From the NCBI GenBank assembly GCA_039720395.1, contig CM077828.1, positions 27,756,717-27,820,716 of the forward strand: DNA of 64,000 nucleotides, written 5' to 3'. Each line of letters starts with the position of its first letter. Position 1 is the first letter of the stretch. The translations under genes and the position numbers were made by a program. The stretch comes from Liquidambar formosana. Its lineage: Eukaryota; Streptophyta; Magnoliopsida; Saxifragales; Altingiaceae. Below the pieces are notes generated by a model. That model was not told the DNA's origin. It worked only from the letters and a program-made list of their open reading frames with translations, and made no database searches. Below are positions 22,270 to 35,569 of this stretch, one piece after another.

Positions 22270-25200
22270 CTATGAAGTTATGAACACACTATATGGTAAC
22301 GCCACCCCCTCACGGTTATCTTCTGAAGAACAAATTTCTTGATGAGACTGAGAACATGAAGCAGAGGCAACAGATAGCAAATGTGAATCTTCACTTTCTT
22401 CCTGGATTTCTGTGGATAAAACATCTAAAAATGGTGGTTCTGTTGGAAAAATATCTTTTTGATCCCTATCATTCCTCAGCAATTCCACCACTTTTGCCAT
22501 TGTGGGGCGATAACTGGGTGTAGCTTGTGTGCACAATAATCCCACATGAACCATATGCAAGATCTTATCCTCCGTTGCATCATCATAGAAACTTCTATCT
22601 ATTATTTTGTTGATAGTTTTAGCCTTATAATGACTCCATACCTGAATTCAGAAAAAGGGTACTAGATATATGGTTAGTCTTACAAAACATGATCCCATCA
22701 CTAAGGAAAATTCTATTATTTCCAGGGAAAAAACCAATACCTTAGCTAAGAAAATTTGTCCAGGATTTGCTCCAATGCCATTGTTACACCTCTGCCCGGT
22801 CATGATTTCAAGTACTAGTACTCCAAAGCTATATACGTCAGCTTTCACCGTTAGACGCCCATGTATTACATACTCAGGAGACATATATCCTCTGCACCAC
22901 TTTCATTTTTTAGTCTAGAGATCTAATAACAAATTTCAAACATTGAACAATCTAAAAAGGGAAAGTAAGGTCACCACATTGGAGAGGAAATCATTCCATT
23001 TTTTCCCATAACACTCAATGACTAGATTCAATTTTTAGAGAGAGTCTTTACCAAGCAGGAAAAAGAAAAAAGGAAAAAAAGAGTGCAGAAAGTGCTACTA
23101 AATAATTTGAAACAACATTAATTTTTCAAACAGTAAAGATGATCTCATGCATGCAGCAAAATAAATTCACCGCAAACATTATGGACAACAAAAGATAGAC
23201 TTGGTTTTTCAACTTCTATGTAAGAAAGGATGTGATGAATCTATTTCCATGCGATATCCAGGTTGTGCTGATGAAATTGAATTTTAAAGCAAATCCAATT
23301 GGCTGGCCAAGTGGGATTATGATCAAAACTTAAATCTGATCCAAGTATTTGGTTGATAATATAAAAGCATAAAGCCGAAAAATCACAATTCCATATCTTT
23401 AGAAGGCATAGTAAATATAAAAAAATAGATGTCTGGAATATATATAGAAATGTTGGATTGAGTTATTGAGCTCTTACAGAGTTCCAGCTATTCCAGTGCT
23501 AAGATGAGTTTGGTCCTCTGCAAAAGATCTTGCAAGGCCAAAGTCAGTTATCTTTGGTTTAAACTTGTCATCCAAGAGAATATTACTTGCTTTTATATCT
23601 CTATGGATTATTCGGATTTCAGACCCCTCGTGGAGGTAAGAGAGGCCCTCTGCTACCCCTTGAATGATATCAATCCTCTTCTGCAAGTCTAGAAGCTTGG
23701 CTTGATCTTCATCTGTTTCAAAGAATCAGAACCAAATTAATAAATAGTAAATTTAAAATGAAAGTAAAAAATCATCAAACATCAATAACACACAATTGAT
23801 ATGATGAAAGACTGAACTGGATCTGTCACTATTAATGACTTAAATTGGCCTATAGATTATTACATAGTATATGATTTCGAATGTTTATGATGGGGTAAAG
23901 GTGACGAAAAAATGTTGCACTTAGTCATGTGACCTGCATTGAATACTTTTTTAAACCTCCAGAATGACCTTATAAAGTTCACTTATTCTAAAAATCAAGC
24001 AGCACTTGCTTCCTTCAAAAATAATTTCTCATGAAAATTGCCTAGGTTTATTGATCTCAAACATGACTTAGAAACCTCTAAAGAAAACTAATTTAGAAGA
24101 GCATTATGAAGGTACTGTTAGATGTCATTCCTTTTCGAGTTATCTTCCAAATACAAGTTCAAACTAACAAAGAAACAGAGAATAGTCTGGGGAAGAGTAA
24201 TTTTCATTAAATGTACCAAAAATAAAAAGATCCAAGCTCTTGTTGATGTAGTAATCATAAACAAGCAAGCTTTCTGGGCCATCCACACTGCAACCTAGCA
24301 ACTTCACCAGATTTTTGTGCCGTACGTGGTTGATCAAATTAACTTCTTTGAAAAACTGATTGTTCCATTGTTTTGTATTTAGAAACAATCGCTTTACTGC
24401 AACTTCTCTTCCATTGGGAAGGACAGCCTACAGCAGCATATAAGAAAGTCAGAATTATAATATTAACTCAAAGTAACCAATTTTCAGGGGTTAGTTTGGT
24501 CCTACCTTGTAGACACTTCCATTACTGCCTTGCCCAAGCTTGTTTGATATATCAAAATTTTTGGTCGCCCTTCTCAACTCCCTGTATCTAAAATTTAGCT
24601 TGGTATGAGAAATGATATCTGATAGTCCTGCTCCATAGGAAACAGCAGAAGAAATGAATAACGCAGAATACGTCGTTTGACATAGATGGTATTCCAAGTT
24701 TCGGAAATACGACTGGAATTCTTTCTATTAAGCTCACCCTGTAATGATTTATGATATGACCTGCCTAGGTATCCCTTTAATTTCCAGATTGCAATCCCAG
24801 TCAATAGTAGGAACCCTCCAAGAACTGAACCCAGTATGATCGATAAGTTCCCATGTTTGCCTACACATAAGATTTTTGTCATCATAAGCAGTCCAAACAT
24901 GAAAGATGTCAATTAGAAATTTAGAATAACAGAGAGGCGACACAAATCATTACTGTATTATATAACTTTCTTTAAGAGCCATGCTGCAATTACCACTTCA
25001 GCACTTCATTTGCAAGCAGAAATATCATTCTATGTTTGTCAATAAAATTTTGGCCTGGATTCCTATAATTTGTTTTGGTTCCCCAGATCTCTTATTTCCA
25101 CATTATACATTATTAGTTCCTTAGAGTTGTAACTTGATATGTTTCTTGCTGGTTTTGGGTTCATGTGTAGCATTCTATAAGAGCAGAAAGAAATCTGTGA

Positions 25201-26768
25201 TTTTTCTATATTGATTGAATTGTGCAGGATTACATTTATAGAGAGATTAGTTACAATTAAGAGAGAAAAGGGGGATTGAAAGTTATCAATCCAGTAACTA
25301 TAAGATCAGAACAATTTAAAATTATATAGATCAGGTTGGTGCTCAACCATTTGAAATTTGAATTGAATCCTTATCCTTAACACATTCCAATTTTTATTCA
25401 TTTATTTACTCATATATCTTTGTTTGTAAAGTTAGCTGGCCATTGATTCACAGCAGCTATTCCAACCAGGCAGTTGCAGTTTCAAAGCACAAATTTACTC
25501 TAGAAATTTTTCATGAACCATGCCATCTTGAAGCTCAACCTGTTCATTTGCTAAGGAGCAAATGTCAAACTTAGTTCATGGTGAGGAAACCCCCACCCTG
25601 AGCTCAAAAGTCTTCATATTATAACATAGGCATATACATAAGGGAAAGCATATTTCATTACTATAGGGAATATGCCATAGTAAATCTTCCCTTCACAAAG
25701 TGCTTCCCCGTGAAATAACTCCAGTAAAGATCTTGGTCTCGGAATCTAAGAAATTCTAACAGAATGATTACCCAAAAAATGCACCACTTCATAATGATCA
25801 TACAGCTATATAAATCCTATATTTTTTTCTTGTTTCTTAGATTTTTTTTCAATCAGCTCCACATTTAGATTTATTGTGGGTGTAAAATAGCCAAAAATCA
25901 AAGAAGAGTAGATTTCACTGACACTTCCCAAAAACAATTTAACTACTTAGGGGGAATAAAAAAGGTTGTTTGATTGTCATAAAACAATGCAGAGTGAAAA
26001 GCTTTTCAATGTTACCTGATGAATGAGGGGCAGTATGGTTTACATTCCAGAAAAGCTCTGTTGAATATCTCATATAACAGCCAGCATTGAGAGCCCGGCC
26101 TTCAACAGACGGAGAACACTGACGAAATCGAAGAAGCAGCAGCTTGAAGGCAAGAATTGCATGTGTTCTCATGCAAGCTCTCCCAACATTGAGCAAGGGC
26201 ATATAATGTCAAACCAGAAATGGATTCTGATGCCACAGCAAACCCACTGCTCCTTCGAGAGGCTAAGCTGACACTCGCAATAACTTTTGTTAACACTTGG
26301 TTAAATCTATCGGGTTGAGAGGTTCTATTCCTTGAAGAACAGTTTGTAACACTATCTGAGTCCAGACCTTGATTGAAGAATGAGAAATTCTCATAGCGGC
26401 CAAAACACCCATCAAGAAAAAGCCTTCCTCCTATATGGGGAAAACACTTTGGAATAGTGGACCCGAGTGTAGTGAAGCAATGGCCACAATCAGTAGTGTT
26501 AAGGTCTCCATAGCACTGAACTAGTCCAAAGACAGCGTTTGGGCCTGTGCCATCAACAGTGATCCCAAACCCATTCTGGTTTGCCATGATTGCTCAGATT
26601 ATACAATGCAGAAACGGCATTATTAGCAAGAACTGTACTAGAATCAGCGTATGGCGGCCTGCATACTAAAGCAGCTATACTTGTTCTAGGGTCAGCCATT
26701 GAAGTACCAACAAAGCTTGATGCCATCAAGATAACAACAACCCCACTGATGAATCCTGAAAACCCCAT
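22270..26768 (-). pseudogene. CRK-4, cysteine-rich receptor-like kinase with frameshifted ectodomain
   Basis: Exons: 26768-26016, 24860-24738, 24627-24506, 24427-24217, 23712-23478, 22891-22741, 22641-22270. Exons 2-7 have the standard lengths and open frames with the membrane span, GQGSNGSV loop, VAVK lysine, [16 protein letters not shown] and SPE (Ser in place of the usual Ala before PE). Exon 1 is 753 bp instead of 751 because of two single-base insertions, near 26586 (before the first DUF26 core) and near 26120 (after CWESLHENTCNSC). The net shift of +2 is not compensated. A solo LTR lies in intron 1. It is probably a recent pseudogene; two sequence errors would be the alternative. Confidence 0.85.
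25176..25382 (-). mobile_element. 207-bp solo LTR in CRK-4 intron 1
   Basis: Flanked by the perfect 5-bp repeat CATTC (25171-25175 and 25383-25387). The empty site is seen in CRK-1 and CRK-3 (GTAGCATTC then AATTTTTATTC). On the minus strand it begins TGTTAAGGATAAGG and ends TCTTATA, the same terminal style as copia element 1, so it is probably a solo LTR or small TRIM of a related family. Confidence 0.7.
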
Positions 26769-27924
26769 GTCTAAAACCCAACAAAATCTAATCTCTCTTC
26801 TTGAGAAATCGGAAGAACACAGAGATCTGAGAACACCTCTATAAAAAGACTCGAAATCAATTCCTCAACAGAAACTCATTTTGAGAATGGGAAACTTCAA
26901 TCCAGCAAAAACCCATACAAGAAAATCCTCATATAAGCAAACCCAGTGGCGCAAAAGTATCCAAACGAACCAGAGGAGACAAAAATGGGACCCATCAATG
27001 AGACCCATAAAATTTTTCTTGTCTAGTAATGTTGACTTAAGATTCTTTATCAATTTTACCGATGACTTCAACAGTATTTGACATCGTAACACACACGGTC
27101 CAATTAAAATATTAAATTTGCTTATCAAAAATCTGATTGATGGTGACTGGCACTGCCCTTAGGAGGCTTACCATCCCAGCAAAATTATTGTGATTGCATT
27201 ACCAAACAGGAAAAAAATAATGGACATACAAAATGGGAGGGATTGGTTTGTTGACGGTTGAAAAGGAATTTTGTAAGTAGTTTGGGTCATGACTCATGAG
27301 TGGACCTCTTTCTCATTGGCCCATGCTCAAGGACATATTTACAGAAGTACCTTATTAGATAGGAAAAATTGAGTCCACTGCGTGTGCGGGCCCTCATAGT
27401 TGTATTGGTGAGATGCTGCTCTGTTTTACCTCTATTTGGTTCATGGATTCTACTAAGGAAGGGAAAAAAAAATGAGGAGGAAAGAAAATAAAAGGAAAAG
27501 ATACAATCATATCAAGCCAAAATTATTCCAATGCTTATTCTTCTTCTAATTTTCCATGCAACCAAATAAAGAAAAATAAAATTCTTTATATATTTTTTTT
27601 TTTTTCCTTCATAAAGTCTGCAGACCAAATACAGCGCGCCTTAAAGAATATTTTGCTTGATTCCCAAATAGGTGTACTGCATAATTGGACAGAGGAATTC
27701 CCAAGATTCAAGAATTTAATATGGAGTACAAAATTTTATTCTTTCCTTACACACTTTGTTTGATAACAATTTACATTTTAGAATCTATTTTGAAAATTTT
27801 CAAAAATTTTGTTAATCAAGATAATTTTTTTTTTTTTAATAACATTTCCAATGAGCCCTTTCTTATATTTAAAAGAGAATATTAACAATAACTCCTAATA
27901 GGCGACAAGTTTTAACAATAACCC
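26769..27924. other. CRK-4 upstream region and intergenic DNA
   Basis: No gene is supported. 26875-27000 carries a single copy of the segment that is doubled upstream of CRK-1 and CRK-3. 27000-27400 is shared with 6180-6540 and 21480-21750. 27580-27610 and 27826-27838 are T-rich tracts. Short open frames here lack any recognisable domain. Confidence 0.4.
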
Positions 27925-28650
27925 TATCACAAGGTTTGTCCCACATTGGAAAACTTTGAATTTCTAAGTGAATTCATATACACATACTTTGTACCTATGA
28001 TTTGAGCCCAAAGGACACCCAAGTTTTGTGAGGGAAGAAGACCTAGCCAATATTGGGTTTGGACCCAAAAACACATACACTCGCCAGCACCGAACCGAGT
28101 CGGGGCAGGCCGGGTGGGGTGGGGTGGGGTCAAGAAGACTGACTCATGTGTGTTATTTTTTAAACAAAATTTATTTTTGCTAATTAAACAGTCATGACCA
28201 TAAGACGCGTCTGATCAACGTGCCTTATGACTGTTCTAGAGAGTCACATCAGTCAATCATTATATATACTGCATTTTCGCAGTCAATTAGAGGTTAATCA
28301 TCAGATTATATTTTTTGCATTATTGAGTCGTCGTTAGAGAGAGAGTAAGGACACAGTGGAGTTCACCAGACGCAGAAATTGCAGTGCTTCTTCTATGCGT
28401 GCAGATCATTATATCCTGGGAGGCAGACGTCTGTGAGACTCAAAGCACCAAGTGAGGGGCAAAATTTGTCTTAAGGACATAGCGTCAAACGCTAGCCTTG
28501 ATCAATCCGGTTATGTTTTTATTACCTTATGTATTTTGTAAGTTTGTGAATTTCCAGAATTTATTTAGGTTTATTTCTGTTTTATATGCATACTGTTTTG
28601 ACAGAATTACATAAGCAATTACATACAAATTTTCCAACATTTTTATTTAC
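27925..28650. other. Unidentified element, LTR-like features
   Basis: A unique stretch with no counterpart beside the other CRK units. It has GTTTGTCCCACATTGG near 27935 (a string I associate with plant LTR starts), a TATA-like TATATATACTGC near 28260, and an imperfect hairpin (ACAGTCATGACCATAAG with CTTATGACTGT, 28187-28235). I found neither a matching second LTR nor a target duplication. A solo LTR is possible but not shown. Confidence 0.3.
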
Positions 28651-29159
28651 AATTTAGGGGTCTTGATCTTAAAGAAGGATACAGCACTGGCGAGTGTTCG
28701 TGAGGGAGGCGATGGGTCAACGCCTCGCCGGTGGTGGGTTCTAGCCCGTCGCTACTGCTTCTTCCTATCTCCTTCTCCGATTTCTTTTTTCCTTGTTTTT
28801 TTTTTGTTGTTGTTTTCTGAGATCTACCACCTCCATGGTTTTGGTGTGCTGGTGTGAAGGGAGTGGGATTGGGAGATGGTGGGGGAGGTGGTGCGGCAGG
28901 GATGATTTCATTAGAGAGGGAGCTGGAGTTGGGGTTTTGGAGGGGGCTAAAACAAGTGCCAGCGGTGGGTTCTTTTGGGTTTCAAGAATGGCAGGGAGAT
29001 GGCATAGGGCAAAACACAGCATTTTTGGGCGATTTTGGGGTAACGGTGAGATGTGTCATTAATGGTACATTTGGGAGCCAAAACGCAATTGAATGGGGTC
29101 TGGGGTCATTTGGGAGCCAAACGCAAAAAAAAATTAAAAAAATCTAAAGAAATGAAAAA
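28651..29159. other. G-rich stretch of unknown nature
   Basis: Higher GC content than the neighbourhood, with many GGTGG and GGGAG strings. Open frames of 60-97 codons exist in several frames on both strands but are compositionally biased and match no family I know. TTTGGGAGCCAAA(A)CGC occurs twice near the right end (29068 and 29109), just before the duplicated CRK 3' flank begins. It could be the end of a transposon. Confidence 0.25.
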
Positions 29160-30055
29160 AAATTTGTTCCACAAGCCACACTTGATCTATTAGTTGACCA
29201 ATACACACTTGATCTATTAGGTTTATGTGGAATCTCATATGATATGAGCATTGGATGAAGTCTCAATTAGATCATATGGTATATCATGGCATCTCCACTA
29301 GTTAAGAATAGAAGCTAACATATGCTTTTACTACTCGAGAAATTCCTTTTACACAAAGGTGGAAACATATGGCTAGGCTGCAAGACCATTGGCAATGAAT
29401 CACTTAAGTGAGAATTAGCTTCATTATGCTAATACAACCTTTGGTTGGGCGAATTATGCTAATGGAAACATATTGTTAGGCTGTAAAATCATTGGCAATT
29501 AATCACTTAGTTAGGATTAGCTTCATTGCAGCTAATACAACCTTTGGTTGGTTGAATTATGCTAACTTCACCTATAATCTTGTTGTCTTGGTACCTAATC
29601 TTTTTAAATTATCATCTTTATGCCTTTTGACTGTTACAAGCAATCTAAAGGAGAAGTCTAAAATTAGTCTCTCTATATATTTGGTTCAAGCAGATCTACT
29701 TGCTTCATCATTCCTAAAAATCAAGCAGCTTTCGGTTGATAAAAAGAACTAGCAAAATGATTTGTAGTGGCAAATTTAAGATTTGGGTTCAGGAGTTTGT
29801 GAAGAAAACTATAAAGAATACTAACGACAATATTCAAGAAAAAAATTAGGGAGAAAATTGTTGCATATTTAGAATATCGAGAAGGATGTCCACACAAAGC
29901 CTCAATCTGAGAAATTATTAATATAAATAAAACTATGGGAGCGAAAAGACTGCTTCAACGGACACTTAATCAACATAAGAACAAGAGCTGCAGCAATAGT
30001 TAATTATATCTCTGTATTTATGAATTCTATGCATGATATCTTCACACCCGCTGGA
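29160..30055. repeat. Duplicated CRK 3' flank, copy 3
   Basis: Closely similar to 310-1128 and 7590-8452, directly downstream of the last CRK-5 exon. It contains the same internally repeated TACAACCTTTGGTTGG motif (29431 and 29537). It ties CRK-1, CRK-2 and CRK-5 together as copies of one 3' module. Confidence 0.65.
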
Positions 30056-32817
30056 TCATCTACCATAGATCAAACTTCCTGATGATCCTGGCGACTTGGG
30101 AGAAGATAGCAAACGCAAACCTTCGCTTTCGTCCTGGATTTCCGTCGCTAAAATGTCTAAAAATGGTGGTTCTGTGGGAAAATCGTCTTTCTGAACCCTG
30201 TGACTTCTCAGCAGCTCCACCACTCTTGACATTTTGGGGCGATAACAGGGTGTAGCTTGTGTGCACAGTAACGCCACATGTACCACATGCAACATATCAT
30301 CCTTCATTGCATCCTCATAGAAACTTCTATCTATAATTTTGCTGATTGTTTTAGCCTCGTAATGACTCCAAATCTGGATTCAGAATAACAATACTAGTTG
30401 GTTAGCCTTGTAAAAACAAGATCATGTTTTCACTGCATGGGAAAATTGTAATAAATTCTATTATTACTCGGTAAAAAACCAATACCTTGGCTAAGAGAAC
30501 TTGTCCAGTTTTTGCCCCAATGCCATTGTTGCACCTCTGCCCAGTCATGATTTCAAGTACTAGTACTCCAAAGCTATATACATCAGCTTTCTCCGTCAGA
30601 TGCCCATGTACAACATACTCATGGAGCCATATAACCTCTGCACCACTTTCTTCTTTTAGTCTAGTTATGCTAAATATAAATTTCAAAACATTGACCAATC
30701 TAAAAAGCGAGACTAAGGTCACCACATGGGATGAATTCATTTCTATGGGATATCCAAGTAGCGCTGACAAGACGAGTACTAAGACGAATCAAACTAGCCC
30801 CATGGGATTTATGACCACAACTAAAATGAATGTGATGCAAGTATTATAAAATAATAAAAAGAGGAAAATCTTAGAAGGCATCATAAAGATAAAACGACAG
30901 ATGACTGGAATGTATATAGACATCTTGAATTAAATTATCAAAGCTCTTACAGGGTTCCAGCTATTCCAGTGCTAAGATGCGTTTGGTCCTCTGTAAAAGA
31001 TCTTGCAAGGCCAAAATCAGTTATCTTGGGTTTAAATTTGTCATCCAAGAGAATATTACTTGCTTTAATATCTCTATGGATTACTCGGATTTCAGACTCC
31101 TCATGGAGGTAGGATAGGCCCTCTGCCACCCCTTGAATGATATCAATCCTCTTCTGCCAGTCGAAAAGCTTGGCTTGATTTTCATCTGTTTCAAAGAATG
31201 ACAAGCAAATTAAGAATAGTACAGTTGAAAATGAAGGAAAAAAAATCATCAAATGTCAGTAACACAAATGTTTTGATGTAGGACAGAACTGGGACTGTCA
31301 CTATTAATGACAGAGTAGATATGGAAGGATAAGGGCAAAAATAATGTACTTAGGCATGTGACTTTGCCTGAATACATCTCTTTAAACCTCCAAAAATGAC
31401 GATATAAACTTGACTTGTGACTTTGACTGAATTCATATCTCTTTAAACCTCCAAAATTGGCCTTATACGTAAATTCTCCAAAAGAGCAAGCAGCACATAC
31501 ATCTTTTACGAAATTTTCCCTCTTGGAAATCAAAACTCAAACATGATTTAGAAACCTCTAGAGAAAACTAATTTAGAAGAACATTATAAGTTTCTGTGAG
31601 AAGTCGTTCTTTTTTGACATATCTTCCAAACAAAGCACCATTTAAATATTCAATTAACAACGAAACAGACAATTTTCAGGAGGATAGTAATCTTCATGAG
31701 ATGTACCAAATATAAAATGATCCAAGCTCTTGTTGAAGTAGTACTTATAAACAAGCAAGCTCTCTGGGCCATCGACACTGCAACCCAACAACTTCACTAG
31801 ATTTTTGTGCCGCACCTGGTATATCAGATTAACTTCATTGAAAAACTGATCAACCCATTGTCTTGTATTATGAAACAATCGCTTTACTGCAACTTCTCTT
31901 CCATCAGGAAGAACACCCTAGAGCAGCACATAAGGTGAGTAGAAGAATTATAATGTCAACTCATAATAACAAATTTTCGGGTGTTAGTTTAATCCTACCT
32001 TGTATACAGATCCAAAGCTGCCTTGACCAAGCTTGTTTGATAAATCAAAATTGTTGGTGGCCCTTCTCAACTCTTGGTATCTAAAATTTAGATTGGAGTG
32101 AGAAAGGGAAGCTGATAGTCCTGATCCATACAAATCTGAAAAAGAAATGAATAACACAGAATTCCTTGTTTGCAAGAAACTTGTATTTCAAATTTGGAAA
32201 TATCATTAGAATTCTTTGTACGAAGCTCACCTTTTAAATATGAATTCGACCTGCCTAAATATCCCCTAGCTTTCCAGAAGCCAATCCCAGACAAGGCTAG
32301 AAACCCACCAAGAGCCTGAACCCAGTATGATCCATAAGCTCTTATGCGTCCCTGCACACAAGATTTCTGTCATTATAAGTGGGCTAAGTGGCTAACCATA
32401 AAAGAGATTAATTAGATTAGAAGAGAGAGAGAAATCATTGCTGTATTTTATGACTTTCTTTTAGAACCATGTCGTAGTTACCTTTGGCTTGGATTCCTCT
32501 CCTTTATTTGTTTCCAGGATCTCTTATTTCCATATTGTAGATTACAGAGTTAAAAATTAATATGTTTCATCCAGGTTTTGGGTCCAGCCATGGCATTCAA
32601 ACATCTGTTTTTTATGTACCCCTGGCATCAATTTCTTTTATATCCTCAATTCTTGATTACCATACTGTGTATCAAGATCCACTTATTCCCTATTAAATTC
32701 TTATGTCTTTCAGCCATGTGATAAGGAATGATAATTGTTTAATGGAGTTGTGATGCGAACTTTTTAAACCGACATTTTCATTTTTCATGGTTCATAGGAA
32801 GAGTTATAGTTATTAAA

Positions 32818-34291
32818 CTAGTTTATAACCCGTGTGTTGCACGGGGGAAGTTTATAAAAATAAATATTATGAAAAATAAAAATTATATATATATATATAT
32901 ATATATAGCACTGATCAGGTCAGTATGTGTTGATATAAGTTATATCAGTATCATGCATTGGGGGTTGTACCCCTTACATTGGCGCAATGTATCCCTTAAC
33001 CCATTAATGCATGAGGTACAACCCCCAATGCGGGTGTTGATATAATTTATATTAGCATATGCTTACCTGATCATCATCTTATATATAGATATATAATACA
33101 CACTCGTAATGATAGTTTAGATGGCAAAGAATTACGGCTCAAGAATCAAGTTTCGAGTTCGTGTCTTCATTCCCTCATTATTGGATGCATAGACTTGCGA
33201 ATAGTTTGTACATCATGTGGGATTAGTTTGGGCTTAACGGTTTGAGATATTCCTTATTTAGTAAAAATGTATTTGAACAATTTTTTAAGCACTTTTATTG
33301 TTTTATAAGTAATTTGTACCATTTTCTATGCATTTTCACCGTTTCCATATAATGATTCTCTTCTTAATTATAACTTAAGGGCACATGTTAAGGATATTAT
33401 CAATCAACTTGCTACAAATTTGTATACACGTTTTAAAATGACTACCACTTTCCTTTGTTTGCTATTTAGTTGGGAAGTGAGAGAGGGAGAAAGAAAAAAT
33501 TAGAGAGAGAGAGAGAATGGGTGGAGCAAAAAAGGAATGAAAAGAAGATAAGAGAACATATACATCTTTTCAATTTTAGGTAATAAACCATCTGAAGAAT
33601 TTGATTAAAATAATTTTTTTTTTTGTCGAAGACAGATTAGGAGAATTTAAAGATTTCGACATGTCGTTTTTTTTTTTAATCATTTTTTCCTCTAACTATC
33701 TCTCTTTCTTATTATGACTATTTATAATTTTATACGTTCAATTTTTTGGAGAGAAGATGAATAGGTATAAAGAAAACGAATAAATATGATAGTTTACATA
33801 GTTTGGGATGAATATTGTATAGTATAGGTTTTTCAATTCTCTCACATAAAAACAAAGAGATATATGATGAATACCAAGTGACAATTTACTTACATGAAAA
33901 AGAGTAGTGAACACCAAAAAAAAGTTTTTCCTCAAAAAACTTTTGTTTGGTATTAAAATAGAAAGTAGTCACTAAAAAAGCAATTTCATAAAAGTCACTA
34001 AAAGTAACTTTTTGAAAAAATTACGTTTTAGTGATCAACTTTCAATATAATATGAAAAAAAATAAATTAGTAGTCATTTCACGCATGTATATAGTTAAGT
34101 TGTAGCAAGTTGACAGATTACATCCTTTATTGGTATTAAGTTATAAAAGGATCACTAAAAGGTAATTTTTCAAAAAAATCACTGTCGAGCATGTGATTTA
34201 GATATAAAAAAAGAAAAAAAAAAAAAAAAAAAAAGCTGACGCGTGGCAGCTACAAGAGGACCATTCCTCCGTTTTAGATATATATAATAGA
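32818..34291 (-). mobile_element. Helitron 1, non-autonomous (1,474 bp)
   Basis: On the minus strand the 5' end is A|TCTATTATATATATCTAAAA at 34291 and the 3' end is CTAG|T at 32821-32818. The 3' end is preceded by a hairpin (CCGTGCAACACACGG) about 12 bases upstream. TC at the 5' end, a hairpin plus CTRR at the 3' end, insertion between A and T, and no target duplication are the Helitron hallmarks. Its ends match Helitron 2 at 52431-53916. No Rep/helicase frame is present, so it is non-autonomous. It lies in CRK-5 intron 1. Confidence 0.85.
32910..33074. repeat. Foldback inverted repeat inside Helitron 1
   Basis: About 60-bp arms face each other: ACTGATCAGGTCAGTATG on the left and the complement of ACCTGATCATC on the right. 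The inner parts GCATTGGGGGTTGTACC and GGTACAACCCCCAATGC match exactly. It is probably a small MITE carried in the Helitron; an AT repeat borders it on the left. Confidence 0.6.
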
Positions 34292-34308
34292 TGTTAAGAG
34301 AGTCATCT

Positions 34309-35519
34309 GTTACAACCATTTAAAGAGTCATGTCTAGTTTTGGTAAAATGAGTAATTAGGGAGTGGGAATACTAAATGACTGCTTAGGAGAGCAAAGAGG
34401 GTCATTAATGATTGTAATTATGAAGTCCTGAATGAAATCAGTATAAAAGGGGCAGAACCCTTAGCCTACTGCAACAAATTTTCAAAATTGATATTGCATT
34501 CTTTACCAAAGTAGTTTCGGAGATATGCTTCTCACAGCTGGTTCATATCATTTAAGGCTTTACCTAGATTTCCCTTTAGAAATCATGGCTCCAACGGAGA
34601 TTACAGAAGTAACAATCCTTACTTCGTACTGTATGTGGATTGTTTCTCTCTCTCTCTCTCTCTCTCTTAGTGGAATCAGAGCCTGCTTCTCCAGATCTGT
34701 GATTCTTGTGGATCTATAGCTGGCATGGGAGCAACTTAGAGTGAAATCAAGAGAATCCAGAGGCACCTCAAGTAGCTACTGTTGGAAAGATGGCTACAAA
34801 AGAATACGTGGTGAACCGGCAACAACAAATTGCTCAATTGTGTGACCATTAGGAGACGAAGAGGCCCACAGATGCATACATATCAGTGTGGAAATTGACA
34901 AGACCACCGACTACCTGCTGTAGAAGGATTTTAGCAGCAACAATAGTCTTTAGAAGAGTCTTCAAGTGACAAAAATGGAGTTTTACCCCACAATCGGATG
35001 TTAAACATGACCAAGATCCGAGTTTTAAAGTGGAATACCAGAATTTAATGGAGAAGAACAACAAGAGAAAGTTCTGGGCAGGTTAAATGAAGTAAAGAGA
35101 GTTTTCCAGTATCTTGATCTTCCATACTATTGGCTAAATTAGAGATGCAAGTCATCCCCATTATTCAATGACGTTAAGGCCAAATATTAGAAACTTGGTG
35201 GAGTCACAGCCATTGTCAATGAAGGTTGAAGCACAACAGATTCTGCCTGGAAATCGTGCAAGTCAACTTAGGACAGGGCAGCTGCAATCAGATATTGATC
35301 AAGGTCGAGGAAATGTACGTTGTGCAGATGTCTGGAGCAACACCTAATATTTGTGAAGAAACCTAAAACAGCACCTAATTTAAAACAGCAGATATCTGGA
35401 AATGTGGTGCAGATATTGATCAAGGTCGAGGAAATGCTGTGCAGATATTTGGAGCAATACCTAATATCGTGCAGAAATCTAAAATAGCACCTAATTTCCA
35501 AGGTCGTGATCAGGGACAT
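34309..35519 (+). mobile_element. LTR-element remnant in CRK-5 intron 1 (LTR, PBS, internal)
   Basis: Most complete copy of the family. The LTR at about 34309-34670 starts TGTTACAACC, with TATAAAAGG at 34442 and a CT microsatellite at its end. The primer-binding-like TGGAATCAGAGCC lies at 34671. A gag-like start (ATGGCTACAAAAGAATACGT) follows at about 34790 and stops after about 20 codons. The internal part matches 14600-15310, including the GATATTGATCAAGG repeats. Neither pol nor a 3' LTR is present. Confidence 0.7.
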
Positions 35520-35569
35520 GGATGTGGGGTAGCGAATATTGCTCTCTATTCACTTTAAGTGGAATCAGA

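Noticed and set aside
28793..29147. Gly-rich open frames in the G-rich stretch
   Set aside because: Overlapping frames on both strands with biased composition, no motif, and no support from sister units.
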